In this document: one piece after another, positions 34,366 to 43,213 of the stretch | Layout of the letters: each line of letters opens with the position of its first letter | Numbering within the stretch: position 1 is the stretch's first letter | Assembly: GCF_002295115.1 (NCBI RefSeq) | Contig: NZ_NSFV01000011.1 | Coordinates: 1 to 64,000, forward strand | Direction: 5' to 3' | DNA from: Mesorhizobium sp. WSM4311 | Lineage (GTDB): Bacteria; Pseudomonadota; Alphaproteobacteria; Rhizobiales; Rhizobiaceae | Length of the DNA: 64,000 bases | The notes under the pieces: generated by a model | Seen by the model: only the letters and a program-made list of their open reading frames with translations | What the model was told of the DNA's origin: nothing | The model's database searches: none | Made by a program: the position numbers and the translations under genes

Positions 34366-35245
34366 CAATGCGGTCTCCACCGGATAGATGCAAAAGCCTT
34401 TCAGTTTAACATGCTTCAAGGTCCACCGGTTCCGCCTGCTTGGCAGGCCTGGCTCCAGTTGCCATGCAGGATAAGTGCGAAATCTGGTGGATTTCCCGAC
34501 AAAAACTTTTTGCGGTCGGCATGTTCAGCTCAGACGTCGCGTGCCGCTTAACGTCCGATGACCTGGCGAATAATCTGGTCGTCGGGATCGAAGTCCCCCA
34601 AATCCTCGAACGTGACTTAGGAGCGCTGCCCAATGCACTTCAGGCAGGTTTAGAGCTCGAACCGATGTCCGATGGGTCCGGTAGGGTTCCATTGTACGTT
34701 TTTTACCAACGAGTTGCCTGCCATTCGGGGTGTTGTAGATTTCGAGGGCGGCAACCCCTCAAGAAGCCGCGGTGGCCGACGTGGACTGAGGCAAGCTTCA
34801 CCGGCATTCCTCTCCCGCGTCGGTCATTCGGGCTCGATTGCGAAGGCAACCTGCGCGGTGGTCTTGCGGTCCTGCCCGTCGTCAGGCGCGCAGGACCGCT
34901 TTTTTTTCGACAACGGGTGCGCCATTGCCTCGCCCGATCAATGCGTTAAGCCGCCTCTGAGGACACCGCTGAGTTGCCGTCATAATGCCGGCATGGTTAC
35001 GGACGTTCATGCCGCCCGCCGGTGAATTTCAACCCATGCCTTCCAGCTGCTTCCTCGATCGAAAGCGCGCGCATCTGCGACAAAAGATCGAAGTTTAACC
35101 TAAACGGCGACCGTCATTGCTGGTTCCTTGAAGCTGGAAATCGAGCATCCAATATCTTGCGGATGGCGCCGCGAGCGAACCCGACCCATTCTGGGTGTTG
35201 GCTTTCTCGCCGCTGCCGCGATGGCAAAATTAAGTGGAGGAACGT
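34366..35245. other. Gene-poor stretch of 880 bases, with a strong terminator
   Basis: No supported gene is seen, although a plus-strand frame from 34440 has short coding-like patches (RLTSDDLANNLVVGIEVPQI). The perfect terminator at 34866-34907 shows that some plus-strand transcript ends here. Confidence 0.35.
34866..34907 (+). terminator. Strong rho-independent terminator without an obvious gene
   Basis: GCGGTCCTGC (34866-34875) and GCAGGACCGC (34890-34899) are perfectly complementary around a 14-base loop, followed by eight T. The nearest upstream plus-strand coding candidate is weak, so a small RNA or a decayed gene may be its source. Confidence 0.8.
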
Positions 35246-35536
35246 ATGGCAGACATTTTTGAACCGCCGCTGCTGGTCGACGACACATCTTTCGGCAAGA
35301 GGTCGATCCGTGATGCGATGGACGCGATCGAGTTCCTCGAAGAGTGGCCTTTTGAAAAGCGGAGCAAGTTGCATGCATGCGCTTGCGAGGCCTGCTGCGC
35401 CGCATATGATGGCCGCTGTGAGGCCAAAGCGGCTCGGGAAGCCTTCATTGCGTGGGCACGCTGGGCGGGCATAATCGCCAGTGGAGCGGCGATGTTCGAA
35501 GGTAAGGAACGGGCAGGCGTCGTCGAATTGCTCTGA
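35246..35536 (+). CDS. DUF982 family protein, 96 aa
   Basis: MADIFEPPLLVDDTSFGKRS, IRDAMDAIEFLEEWPFEKRS and ACEACCAAYDGRCEAKAARE, then AFIAWARWAGI, match DUF982 (V....g....i.s..dAl.fLeeWP...rg..y..A..aC..A.dG......aR.aF...a..AGil). DUF982 is a rhizobial family of unknown function, often clustered in symbiosis islands. GGAGGAACGT places the start at the ATG 35246. Confidence 0.85.
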   Translation: MADIFEPPLLVDDTSFGKRSIRDAMDAIEFLEEWPFEKRSKLHACACEACCAAYDGRCEAKAAREAFIAWARWAGIIASGAAMFEGKERAGVVELL

Positions 35537-36321
35537 GGAAGCCTTCGCCGTCGAAAAGCAATTCCTATTTTGGCGTCGGCTGGGTATCCGGCTGCTGCAC
35601 ATGGCCTTTAGCGGTGATCTCTTTCGATGCCGATAGGTGAGGCTCTGCTTCAAACATGGCGCCGCGGTCTCAAGCCTGTGGACGGATCTAGCACCGTCGA
35701 TGCAACGCGCTAGTGCCGGCCCAGAATTTGCAACTCAATCTTCACGGCCTGAAGGGGGGAGTTGTTCAGCGGCGTCTACATATCTCGCGATCGACTAGCC
35801 GCGTTGCGTGCGGGCACGCCTGATCCCATCCGGTGGATCGTCATAGACAATCATGGAATTCCGGACTGGGCGCGCGAGGGAGAAGTTCACACCACCGGAG
35901 CTCCGTTCAGGACTCGCCTGCCCCAAGAAGCCAGCGTGTACCGGCGATCCACGCAGGGTTGGCCGTTCAAGTCGCAAACGAGAGTCGCTACGAAGAAGGC
36001 TATCGGAAATGAAATCAGCATTGGGTGGATCGGATGGCTGCAATGCTTACCGTGCTACGCGGATTGCTGGTCATGCGACGTCTCCACAGCATGGCACACG
36101 CCATGCAAACCGGTTGCATGATCCAAAGTGCGTGCAGCCTAAACCGAACCTGGCGGCGGTGGTGCCCACTGGACTGCTGCTGTCGTTGATCGTGGTGCTC
36201 ATCCTTCTGTTCACCGGTTGGATGGCTTGGGAAATGGTTACCCGAGCGTCGCGTAGGTGTCGCTGACGACGGCTCAGGTGAGGTGCACTGATCGGCCAGC
36301 GCCACCGCGATCTCGAGACAC
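35537..36321. other. Gene-poor stretch of 785 bases
   Basis: A possible 43-residue single-pass membrane peptide (GTG near 36130 to 36266, with VVPTGLLLSLIVVLILLFTG) is the only candidate. Otherwise nothing is seen. Confidence 0.3.
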
Positions 36322-36690
36322 TCAATCGTGGCGGCGCAGAGTAGCGCCGAAGAGCCTTCGCCTTGGCGAAATACCAAGTTCTTCAAAGCCGGGTATCTGT
36401 TGCGATGACATGTTGTCGATCTGAATCAGTTCCACTTGATTCGGTGTGACGGATGAACTCGCAAGCATTTGCGCCGTCGATACCAATACGTGCCAAGCAG
36501 CAAATGGCACTGGAACGAGAATGGGTGTAAGGCCGGCTGGGTGTGCAACGGTTCTGAGAAGTTCCTTATAGAAGTAGACGCCAGGACCGCCGCATTGATC
36601 GCACGCGTTTCCGACTCTGCAACGCTCCTACGGTCGCCTCTGCCACATCGTCCACATAAGCCGGTCGCAATCTTGGGCCGTGACCGAACA
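36322..36690 (-). pseudogene. NDUFA9/SDR-type NAD(P)-binding protein, C-terminal fragment, frameshifted
   Basis: YPMFGHGPRLRPAYVDDVAE in one frame matches the NDUFA9-like 'PMFGxGxTRLQPAYVEDVAEA' segment. In another frame follows CGGPGVYFYKELLRTVA, then PFAAWHVLVSTAQMLASSSV, then IPGFEELGISPRRRLF, the usual end of the family. The N-terminal Rossmann half is missing. These atypical SDRs are linked to complex I assembly or quinone metabolism; this copy is dead. Confidence 0.7.
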
Positions 36691-37074
36691 TCGGATAGCA
36701 GTGTGCGCGAAGGCAAGCAGCTTGTTTTCGAGAAGCTTCAGAAGAATGCTGCCGACGACCGCAGCTTTTCTGAACCTGCTCAAAGCTCCAGAAAATCGTG
36801 GGCAATTGTGTTCCGCTCCTCGTCACGGAAGCCGGCCCTGAGATGCTGCAGGTTGAATGGGCTCGCGCGCAGCAGGCTCTCGAGGCCGCCAACGTGCTGG
36901 AAGATGTCAACGAGAAGCGACGGCGCTTGGCGGCGCGACAGAACCTTCCGTAGGCCACTTGGGGGTCCGCTGCTTTGAGCTTGCGCAAATATCGGCTATT
37001 CATTGGACCTTGAAGGTAAATCCGTGTTCCGCCACCAGACAGATCATGGATGTGTTGGGTCACGATGAAATCGA
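36691..37074. other. Gene-poor stretch with an unassigned remnant
   Basis: On the minus strand, about 36790-36960, a start-less frame reads SLLVDIFQHVGGLESLLRAS and continues PFNLQHLRAGFRDEERNTIA. It looks like the end of a real protein that I cannot identify. Confidence 0.3.
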
Positions 37075-39471
37075 TCACGCGGGCGGAAAGCAGTCGACGC
37101 GCACATGCCTGATTGGCCTGCCACCGGAGATCGCCTCTGCCGCGCGCGCTATTCCCTGAGCATCGATGCCATAGTGCCGATAAAGATGGGCGATAGTGCC
37201 GGTCTGCCCGAAATGCTCAACGCCAAGCGGTCGAACGCGGTGACCCGCGACAGATCCCATCCAAGCAAGTGTCACCGGATGACCGTCAACGACTGTGATC
37301 AGCGTGCAGTTCGTAGGCACCTGGTCCAAGAGTCTCTCGACATGGCTTCTTGCGTGAATAACGCCACGTTCTCGCGCAAGTAGGGCCGCGGTCCAGCCGG
37401 CGTTGAGCCGGTCGGCCGAGGTGACAGCAAGCAGCCCGACATCTCGCCTGTCCTCGCCCATCAAGCCAACTGCCTCAATGGCTTCGGGAGCAACGGCCCC
37501 GGTGTAAATCACCACGACTTCCGAGTTCGGACCAGGCTCGCGCATCCAGTAGCCGCCGTTGACGATATGCCGGGAAAGCTCCGGCCCGATCTCGCGGCTC
37601 GGCTGTTCGATCGAGCGCGTAGACAGCCTGCAATAGACAGAGCCGCCAACGGCGTCCCGTAGCCAGGTGGTTTCATCGGGCTCGGCATCTCCCGAGCGCT
37701 GAACATAGTCAAACGAGAACCGCATGATCGTCGCCAGCTCGTCGACGAAGGCGGGCTCGAAAGTGGCCAGACCATCCTGCGCCATACCGATGAGCGGCGT
37801 TGCTATCGACTGGTGGGCGCCGCCTTCCGGCGCCAGCGTCACGCCTGAGGGTGTCGCGGCCACGATGAAGCGAGCGTCCTGGTAGCAGGCGTAGTTCAAC
37901 GCATCGAGCCCGCGCTCGATGAATGGGTCATAGAGCGTTCCAACCGGCAACAGACGTTCGCCGAAGACCGAGTGTGAAAGGCCGAGCGCCGAAAGCAGGA
38001 TGAAGAGATTCATTTCGGCAATGCCGAGTTCGATGTGTTGTCCCTTGGGTGAGAAATCCCAGTTGAAAGTCGATGGAATTCGTTCCTTGCGAAAGAGATC
38101 GGCCATCTCGTTGCGCGCAAACAGCCCACGGCGGTTTACCCAGGCGCCAAGATTGGTCGAGACGGTGACGTCCGGCGACGTCGTAACGATGCGCCTCGCG
38201 AATTCGTCCTCCCGCTTGCTGATCTCATGCATCAGCAAGCCGAAACCCTGCTGGGTCGACATTTGCGGTTGCAGAGGCACATTTAGGACGGCAGGCACAT
38301 CGATATGGACCGATGTGTAGCGTCTTCTGCCTTTGGCATTGAAGGGGGCGTTGCGGACAAAATCAGAGATATCCGACACTTGCGAAAGACCTTCGTAAGG
38401 TTCCCACTCCCTGCCCGCCCTGACGCCGTGTGCAGCGCGCAACTCGTCAATCTGGGCCTTGGTCATCAGCCCGGCATGATTGTCCTTGTGGCCGGCCAGC
38501 GGCAAACCAAAGCCCTTGACGGTGTAGGCGATGAAGCAAACCGGTCGATCATGCGTGCGCGCGTTGGCGAAGGCCTCGACCAGTGTCGGCAAGTCGTGAC
38601 CACCTAGATTGGTCATCAGCCGAGCCAACTCTTCGTCGCTGCGGCTCTCTATGAGCTTGGATACCGCACCCTGGTCGCCGATATCGTCAAGCAGGCGTTT
38701 TCGCCACGCCGCGCCGCCTTGATACGTCAGCGCGGAATAGAGCTGGTTAGGACAATGATCCAGCCATTGTTTGAGCGTCGCGCCGCCCGCCTCTGAGAAA
38801 GCCGCTTCCAGCAAGTGGCCGTATTTGACCAGGACCACGTCCCAGCCGAAGTTCCTGAACAGCGACTCGAACCGTTCCCACAGGCCTTCGCGCACGACCG
38901 CGTCGAGGCTTTGCCGGTTGTAGTCCACGATCCACCATGTGTTGCGAAGGCCATGCTTCCACCCCTCCAGAAGCGCCTCGAAGATATTGCCCTCGTCCAT
39001 CTCGGCGTCGCCGATCAGGGCGACCATCTTTCCAACCGGCAGTTGCGCGCCCAATCCCTTGGCGTGAAGATAATCCTGCACAATCGACGCAAACAGCGTC
39101 TGGGCAACGCCCAGGCCAACGGAACCGGTCGAGAAGTCGACGTCGTCGGCATCCTTTGTCCGCGAGGGATAGGATTGGGCCCCTTTGTAGCCGCGAAAAT
39201 TCTCCAGCTTTTCGCGGCTCTGATTGCCGAAAAGATACTGGATGGCGTGAAACACCGGACTGGCGTGCGGCTTGACCGCAACCCTGTCCTGCGGCCGAAG
39301 AACCGCGAAGTAGAGAACCGTCATAATCGTCGCCAGCGAAGCGGACGATGACTGGTGGCCGCCGACCTTCAGCCCGTCTTCGTTGGGCCGGATGTGATTG
39401 GCGTTGTGGATCATCCAGGTGGAGAGCCACAGCACCTTTTTCTCCAGCGCCGCCAGTTGTTGTGTGTCCAT
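37075..39471 (-). CDS. Homodimeric thiamine-diphosphate 2-oxoacid dehydrogenase E1 (AceE/MdeB-like)
   Basis: This 798-residue protein has transketolase-type architecture in one chain. ThDP is bound via GDAEMDEGNIFEALLEGWKH (154-173) and the later NRQSLD, matching the AceE-type 'GDGEMDEpes...NxQrLDG' loop. The pyrimidine domain contains GQHIELGIAEMNLFILLSAL and APEGGAHQSIATPLIGMAQD. The third domain (EVVVIYTGAVAPEAIEAVGL) closes it. It would decarboxylate a 2-oxoacid and acylate the lipoyl group of an E2, but no E2 or E3 is nearby. The nearest described arrangement is Pseudomonas mdeB (2-oxobutyrate dehydrogenase E1) next to an Lrp-type regulator. Start at 39471 (MDTQQLAAL) preferred to 39552. 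Confidence 0.85.
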   Translation of the reverse strand: MDTQQLAALEKKVLWLSTWMIHNANHIRPNEDGLKVGGHQSSSASLATIMTVLYFAVLRPQDRVAVKPHASPVFHAIQYLFGNQSREKLENFRGYKGAQSYPSRTKDADDVDFSTGSVGLGVAQTLFASIVQDYLHAKGLGAQLPVGKMVALIGDAEMDEGNIFEALLEGWKHGLRNTWWIVDYNRQSLDAVVREGLWERFESLFRNFGWDVVLVKYGHLLEAAFSEAGGATLKQWLDHCPNQLYSALTYQGGAAWRKRLLDDIGDQGAVSKLIESRSDEELARLMTNLGGHDLPTLVEAFANARTHDRPVCFIAYTVKGFGLPLAGHKDNHAGLMTKAQIDELRAAHGVRAGREWEPYEGLSQVSDISDFVRNAPFNAKGRRRYTSVHIDVPAVLNVPLQPQMSTQQGFGLLMHEISKREDEFARRIVTTSPDVTVSTNLGAWVNRRGLFARNEMADLFRKERIPSTFNWDFSPKGQHIELGIAEMNLFILLSALGLSHSVFGERLLPVGTLYDPFIERGLDALNYACYQDARFIVAATPSGVTLAPEGGAHQSIATPLIGMAQDGLATFEPAFVDELATIMRFSFDYVQRSGDAEPDETTWLRDAVGGSVYCRLSTRSIEQPSREIGPELSRHIVNGGYWMREPGPNSEVVVIYTGAVAPEAIEAVGLMGEDRRDVGLLAVTSADRLNAGWTAALLARERGVIHARSHVERLLDQVPTNCTLITVVDGHPVTLAWMGSVAGHRVRPLGVEHFGQTGTIAHLYRHYGIDAQGIARAAEAISGGRPIRHVRVDCFPPA

Positions 39472-39597
39472 CTTCGCCGCCCTCATTTGACGGACCCGAC
39501 CATAGACCACCACCAAAAGGGATTTTGGCCAATTTGCGCTGTAAAATGCCACACAATTGGCTATATCAGCGAACCTTGCCGGCTCTGGAGACCAAAA

Positions 39598-40068
39598 ATG
39601 TCAAGCATGGCTCTCGATGATATTGACCGCAAGATCCTGACAGTCTTGCAATCCAACGCGCATGCGACAAGCGAGCAACTGAGCGAGGCGGTGGGATTGT
39701 CACCGTCCCCCTGTGCCCGCAGGGTCCGCAATCTGGAAGCGGCCGGTGTCATTACAAGCTATGTCGCGATCGTCGATCAGTTGAAAGTCGGATTGCCCAT
39801 CAGCGTATTCGCCTCGATCAAGCTCGAGCGGCAGCGCGAAGAGGAACTCGACCGTTTCGCGAAGGCCGTCCAACGCTGGCCGGAAATCGTCGAGTGCTAC
39901 CTGATGACAGGACAGCGTGACTATCTGTTGCGCATTGTCGTAAAGGACCTGCAGGCCTATGAGGCCTTTCTGAAGCGCACCCTCACCCGGCTCGAAGGGG
40001 TCGCTTCGATAGAATCGAGCTTTGCCTTGGGGCAAGTGAAGCACGCGCAACCGCTGCCTATCGAGTAG
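39598..40068 (+). CDS. Lrp/AsnC-family transcriptional regulator
   Basis: This 156-residue protein starts MSSMALDDIDRKILTVLQSN and has the winged-helix ATSEQLSEAVGLSPSPCARR, VRNLEAAGVITSYVAIVDQL. A C-terminal RAM/AsnC ligand domain follows (LPISVFASIKLERQREEELD, CYLMTGQRDYLLRIVVKDLQ). Lrp-type regulators sense amino acids and usually control a divergent gene, here the E1-like dehydrogenase (starts 126 bp apart). GGAG lies 7 nt before the ATG at 39598. It probably responds to an amino acid whose 2-oxoacid the E1 oxidises. Confidence 0.92.
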   Translation: MSSMALDDIDRKILTVLQSNAHATSEQLSEAVGLSPSPCARRVRNLEAAGVITSYVAIVDQLKVGLPISVFASIKLERQREEELDRFAKAVQRWPEIVECYLMTGQRDYLLRIVVKDLQAYEAFLKRTLTRLEGVASIESSFALGQVKHAQPLPIE

Positions 40069-40101
40069 ACCCTTGACGTGCGCTTTGGCGGCGTCCCTGG
40101 A

Positions 40102-40323
40102 TCAGGGCTTCTCTTTCTTGGCTTTCGCAAAGCCGCGATCGGTCGCGATGAACCGCTCAAGCATCGGCGCGATCAGACGCAAAGGATCAGCAGAGGGTTG
40201 CCCCACCTCGCGCCCGAGAATCTCTGCATATCTCACCAGGTCGCGATGCAGCGGAGCCGGCAACTCCACCGTGATCTTGACCGGCCTGTCGTCGGTGATC
40301 GCAGCCAGTTTCAACTTGGCCAT
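40102..40323 (-). CDS. DUF2274 family protein, last gene of the trb operon
   Basis: MAKLKLAAITDDRPVKITVE, LPAPLHRDLVRYAEILGREV and PLRLIAPMLERFIATDRGFA match DUF2274, a small ribbon-helix-helix-like family found directly after trbI in alphaproteobacterial conjugation operons. It starts 3 bases after the trbI stop. The role in transfer is unknown; DNA binding is plausible from the 'VKITVELPxxLHxDL' start. Confidence 0.88.
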   Translation of the reverse strand: MAKLKLAAITDDRPVKITVELPAPLHRDLVRYAEILGREVGQPSADPLRLIAPMLERFIATDRGFAKAKKEKP

Positions 40324-40326
40324 TCT

Positions 40327-41466
40327 TCAGCCTCCGTAAGGTTCAAGCACAAGGTCGCGGGTGACGAGGACGCGAACCGGGAATCCCGGTCTGATCGCAA
40401 GCGTTGGCGCGATGTCGAGCTGGCGCTGGACGATCTGCTGGCCGACCCGACTGACGCTGTCGGAGGCGCCGTCTCGCAGCGCGCGCGCAATTTCGCTTTC
40501 CTGGCCGGACGAGCCCGCCTGCGCGCCGACGCTCAGGAGCGTCGACAGCGTCGCTGCCTTGAACAGCTCTCCCCAATGGTAGTCGACACCATCCTCTAGA
40601 CCGGCATAGCCCTGCGGATCCGTGCCGGGCTGCCGTTCCAGAACGATGGAGTGTCCATCGGGAAAAATCAGCCGGTTCCAGACAAGCAGCACGCGGCGTT
40701 GCCCGAACCCAACCCCGTTGTCGTACTGGCCTACAATGCGTGTTCCCTGTGGAATGAGCAGCGCCCGGCCGGTCGGGCTGTCATAGACATTCTCCGTTAC
40801 CTGGGCGCTGATTTGGCCGGGCAGATCCGAGCGGATGCCTGTGACGAGCGCAGCCGGGATTACAGCGCCGGCCTGGAGCACATAAGGTGACGCCGGGGGC
40901 ATGACGCGATCGGGAGCCACGGTCTGGCGATCCGCCGCGGTGTTGAGGAAAGCGGATTGGCGGTCCTGCGCATTCGGCTGGCCGGCCTGCCCGGCGAGCT
41001 CGCCGAGGTTTGGCATGGCAAGCGATCCAGATGTATCGGCGATCGTTGCGCTTCCTTGTCCTTCCTGAAAGAAGACATGCGACGTTCTGGCCGCCTCCTC
41101 TTCTGCCACCCGGCGCTGCTCTGCCTCGTCCACCGCGGGGGTCGCGATCATCGGTGACTGTCCCTTGTTTTGCGCATCGAGGATCGGCCTGCCGAGATCG
41201 CCAGGCAGCGGCGGCCCGAGGATCGGGCCGGAATAGTCGCGCGGCAAGCTTGCCAACCCATCGGCGGGCTGACGATTTGACGTCGAAATCAGCTCGTCGC
41301 CTTGTTTGCTCGTGTCGCCGTCCCGCAGAGCGTACACCAGCGCAACGCCAATGCTGAGCGAGGTGGCCAAGCCTATACTGGCGAGCACCTTGCGCGACAG
41401 GCGGGTCACGCGCGGCGGGTCGGCGCGAAGCCGCATCGGTTCGGCGGCAACATCGCTATCGGTCAT
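40327..41466 (-). CDS. trbI: Conjugal transfer protein TrbI (VirB10-like)
   Basis: This 379-residue protein has an N-terminal cytosolic part, one membrane helix (KVLASIGLATSLSIGVALVY), a proline/glutamine-rich periplasmic linker, and the conserved C-terminal barrel: YVLQAGAVIPAALVTGIRSD, LPGQISAQVTENVYDSPTGR, LLIPQGTRIVGQYDNGVGFG. VirB10/TrbI spans the envelope and gates the outer-membrane pore. It overlaps trbG by 4 bases. Confidence 0.95.
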   Translation of the reverse strand: MTDSDVAAEPMRLRADPPRVTRLSRKVLASIGLATSLSIGVALVYALRDGDTSKQGDELISTSNRQPADGLASLPRDYSGPILGPPLPGDLGRPILDAQNKGQSPMIATPAVDEAEQRRVAEEEAARTSHVFFQEGQGSATIADTSGSLAMPNLGELAGQAGQPNAQDRQSAFLNTAADRQTVAPDRVMPPASPYVLQAGAVIPAALVTGIRSDLPGQISAQVTENVYDSPTGRALLIPQGTRIVGQYDNGVGFGQRRVLLVWNRLIFPDGHSIVLERQPGTDPQGYAGLEDGVDYHWGELFKAATLSTLLSVGAQAGSSGQESEIARALRDGASDSVSRVGQQIVQRQLDIAPTLAIRPGFPVRVLVTRDLVLEPYGG

Positions 41467-42524
41467 GGCTGCTCCCCTCCGCCTGTTTTTGCGCCGGCCG
41501 TTCCAACGCGGCCGACGCTCGGCATTTGCCGCAGCCGGCCCTGTGCTCGTCCGTCGAGTCGGACAATCCTTACCGTCTGCTGCCGCTTGCCGCTGCCAAG
41601 ACGCAGTTCGGCCGCGCCGAAGAGGCGGTCGACGATCAGGATGTTCTGGTAGACGCGGCTGTTGGCGATCTCGGCTTCGCCGTCCGGGCCGATGACGAAG
41701 ATCGGCGGCATCTCGCCTTGCACGATTCCACGCGGAAACGCGACATAAACCTTGCGGCCATCGTCAAAGACGCTGACGGGCTTCCAGGGTGGCGCATCGC
41801 CTGTCAGGCCGTAGCGGTAATTGCGCGCGGCCATGTCGGGTATCACCGGCGTCGTCGGGATGGCTTGTCGCGAACCGGCCCGCGGCGCCGGGTAGGACCA
41901 TGCGACGGCGGGCATGTAGGTCTTGGCCCCCGCGCGCAGTTCGAGCATATAGCTGCGCCGATCCGTGGCGATGACGAGATTGGTCTTGATGTCGGCCCGC
42001 GAGGGTTTCACCAGGACATGCACGCGCCGGGTAATGCCCGATCCGCTTTCGGTGTCACCGATGATCCAGCGCGCCGTATCCCCTGCCGCGATCGGACCCT
42101 CGCCTGCAAGGCTCTCGCCGGGCTCGAGAGCTATGTCGGTTATCTGACCGGGTGAGGCATAGACCTGATAGAGCGCGCCCTCGCTCCAGGGATAGATCTG
42201 GATGGCGTTGTAGTAGCCCTTCCGGCGCGGCTCTACACGCGCTACGGCATTGGCGTTCTCCACCCGCGCGGTCGGTGTGTTGCCGGCGCCACCGCCACGC
42301 GCGGGAGCCCAGGCCGGGGGCATGAGCAGCGGCCTTGGTCGTTCTTCGCGTGCGATCTTCGGCAGAGCGGCCAAGGGCGGCACATAGGGATCGTAGCGGA
42401 TGTTCGGCGGCTTTGTTGGCGTCGCGGCGCACCCTGCGAGGAATGCTGCTGCCGACACCAGCGCGGTCGACAGCAGGTATCCTCTGAGTGAAGGGACAGC
42501 GACAACACGCAATCTGAGGCTCAT
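41463..42524 (-). CDS. trbG: Conjugal transfer protein TrbG (VirB9-like)
   Basis: The 353-residue protein starts at the ATG 42524, which overlaps the trbF stop. It has a lipoprotein-type signal (AAAFLAGCAAT). The body (YYNAIQIYPWSEGALYQVYA, then WIIGDTESGSGITRRVHVLV, and PPIFVIGPDGEAEIANSRVY) is the VirB9/TrbG beta domain that forms the outer-membrane pore with TrbI. The frame is open further upstream, but that part is antisense to trbF reading and unconserved. Confidence 0.95.
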   Translation of the reverse strand: MSLRLRVVAVPSLRGYLLSTALVSAAAFLAGCAATPTKPPNIRYDPYVPPLAALPKIAREERPRPLLMPPAWAPARGGGAGNTPTARVENANAVARVEPRRKGYYNAIQIYPWSEGALYQVYASPGQITDIALEPGESLAGEGPIAAGDTARWIIGDTESGSGITRRVHVLVKPSRADIKTNLVIATDRRSYMLELRAGAKTYMPAVAWSYPAPRAGSRQAIPTTPVIPDMAARNYRYGLTGDAPPWKPVSVFDDGRKVYVAFPRGIVQGEMPPIFVIGPDGEAEIANSRVYQNILIVDRLFGAAELRLGSGKRQQTVRIVRLDGRAQGRLRQMPSVGRVGTAGAKTGGGEQP

Positions 42525-43210
42525 TGGCTCATCTCCCGCGACCAGTTGATGGCGTTGACGTAGATTCCGAGCGGATTGGCGCGAAGCCGTTCCGCGTCGC
42601 TCGGCGGCTGCATGACGATTGTCAGGATTCCGGTCCAGCGCTCCGTTCCCGAGAGCTGCCCATGGTCGTAGTGCCGCTCGATCCAGGCGACACGAAACGA
42701 ATCCGGCGAGGCGCGGATGACCGACGACACCTCTACCGAAACCTGCTGCTTGCCGACCTTGGAGAACGGATCGTTGGCGCGAGCGTAGTCGTTGAGCGCG
42801 GCGGCACCCTGGTCGGTGGTCCATTCGTAGGCACGCAGCCAGTCCTGGCGCACGATGATCGCATCAGAAGGGATGGAGCGCACCTGTTCGACGAAACGGG
42901 CGAGATGCCACGCAATCTGAGGATCGGTCGGCTTGTAGCCGGCGATCGCGGGCGCGGTCGCCTGCGCCTGTCCCAGCGCATCGACCTGCACCACCCAGGG
43001 CACGACAGTGCCACGCGCCGACAGCCAGACAAGGGCGGCGGCGAGGCCGGTCGACAGGATCAGCGACCCGAAAGCCATGGCACGCCAGTTCCTTGCCTGA
43101 ACGCGCGCGGAACCGATGCGCTCATCCCAGATTTGCGCTGCCTTCTGATAAGGCGTTTCCGGTCGAGGGATCTTGCCGTAGTGAACGGCTGGGCGCCGAA
43201 AGACATTCAT
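42521..43210 (-). CDS. trbF: Conjugal transfer protein TrbF (VirB8-like)
   Basis: This 229-residue protein has a cytosolic N-terminus (NVFRRPAVHYGKIPRPETPY QKAAQIWD), one membrane helix (MAFGSLILSTGLAAALVWLS) and a NTF2-like periplasmic domain (WHLARFVEQVRSIPSDAIIV, RVAWIERHYDHGQLSGTERW). TrbF nucleates assembly of the channel in the inner membrane. Three bases separate it from trbL; it overlaps trbG by 4. Confidence 0.95.
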   Translation of the reverse strand: MNVFRRPAVHYGKIPRPETPYQKAAQIWDERIGSARVQARNWRAMAFGSLILSTGLAAALVWLSARGTVVPWVVQVDALGQAQATAPAIAGYKPTDPQIAWHLARFVEQVRSIPSDAIIVRQDWLRAYEWTTDQGAAALNDYARANDPFSKVGKQQVSVEVSSVIRASPDSFRVAWIERHYDHGQLSGTERWTGILTIVMQPPSDAERLRANPLGIYVNAINWSREMSQ

Positions 43211-43213
43211 TGG

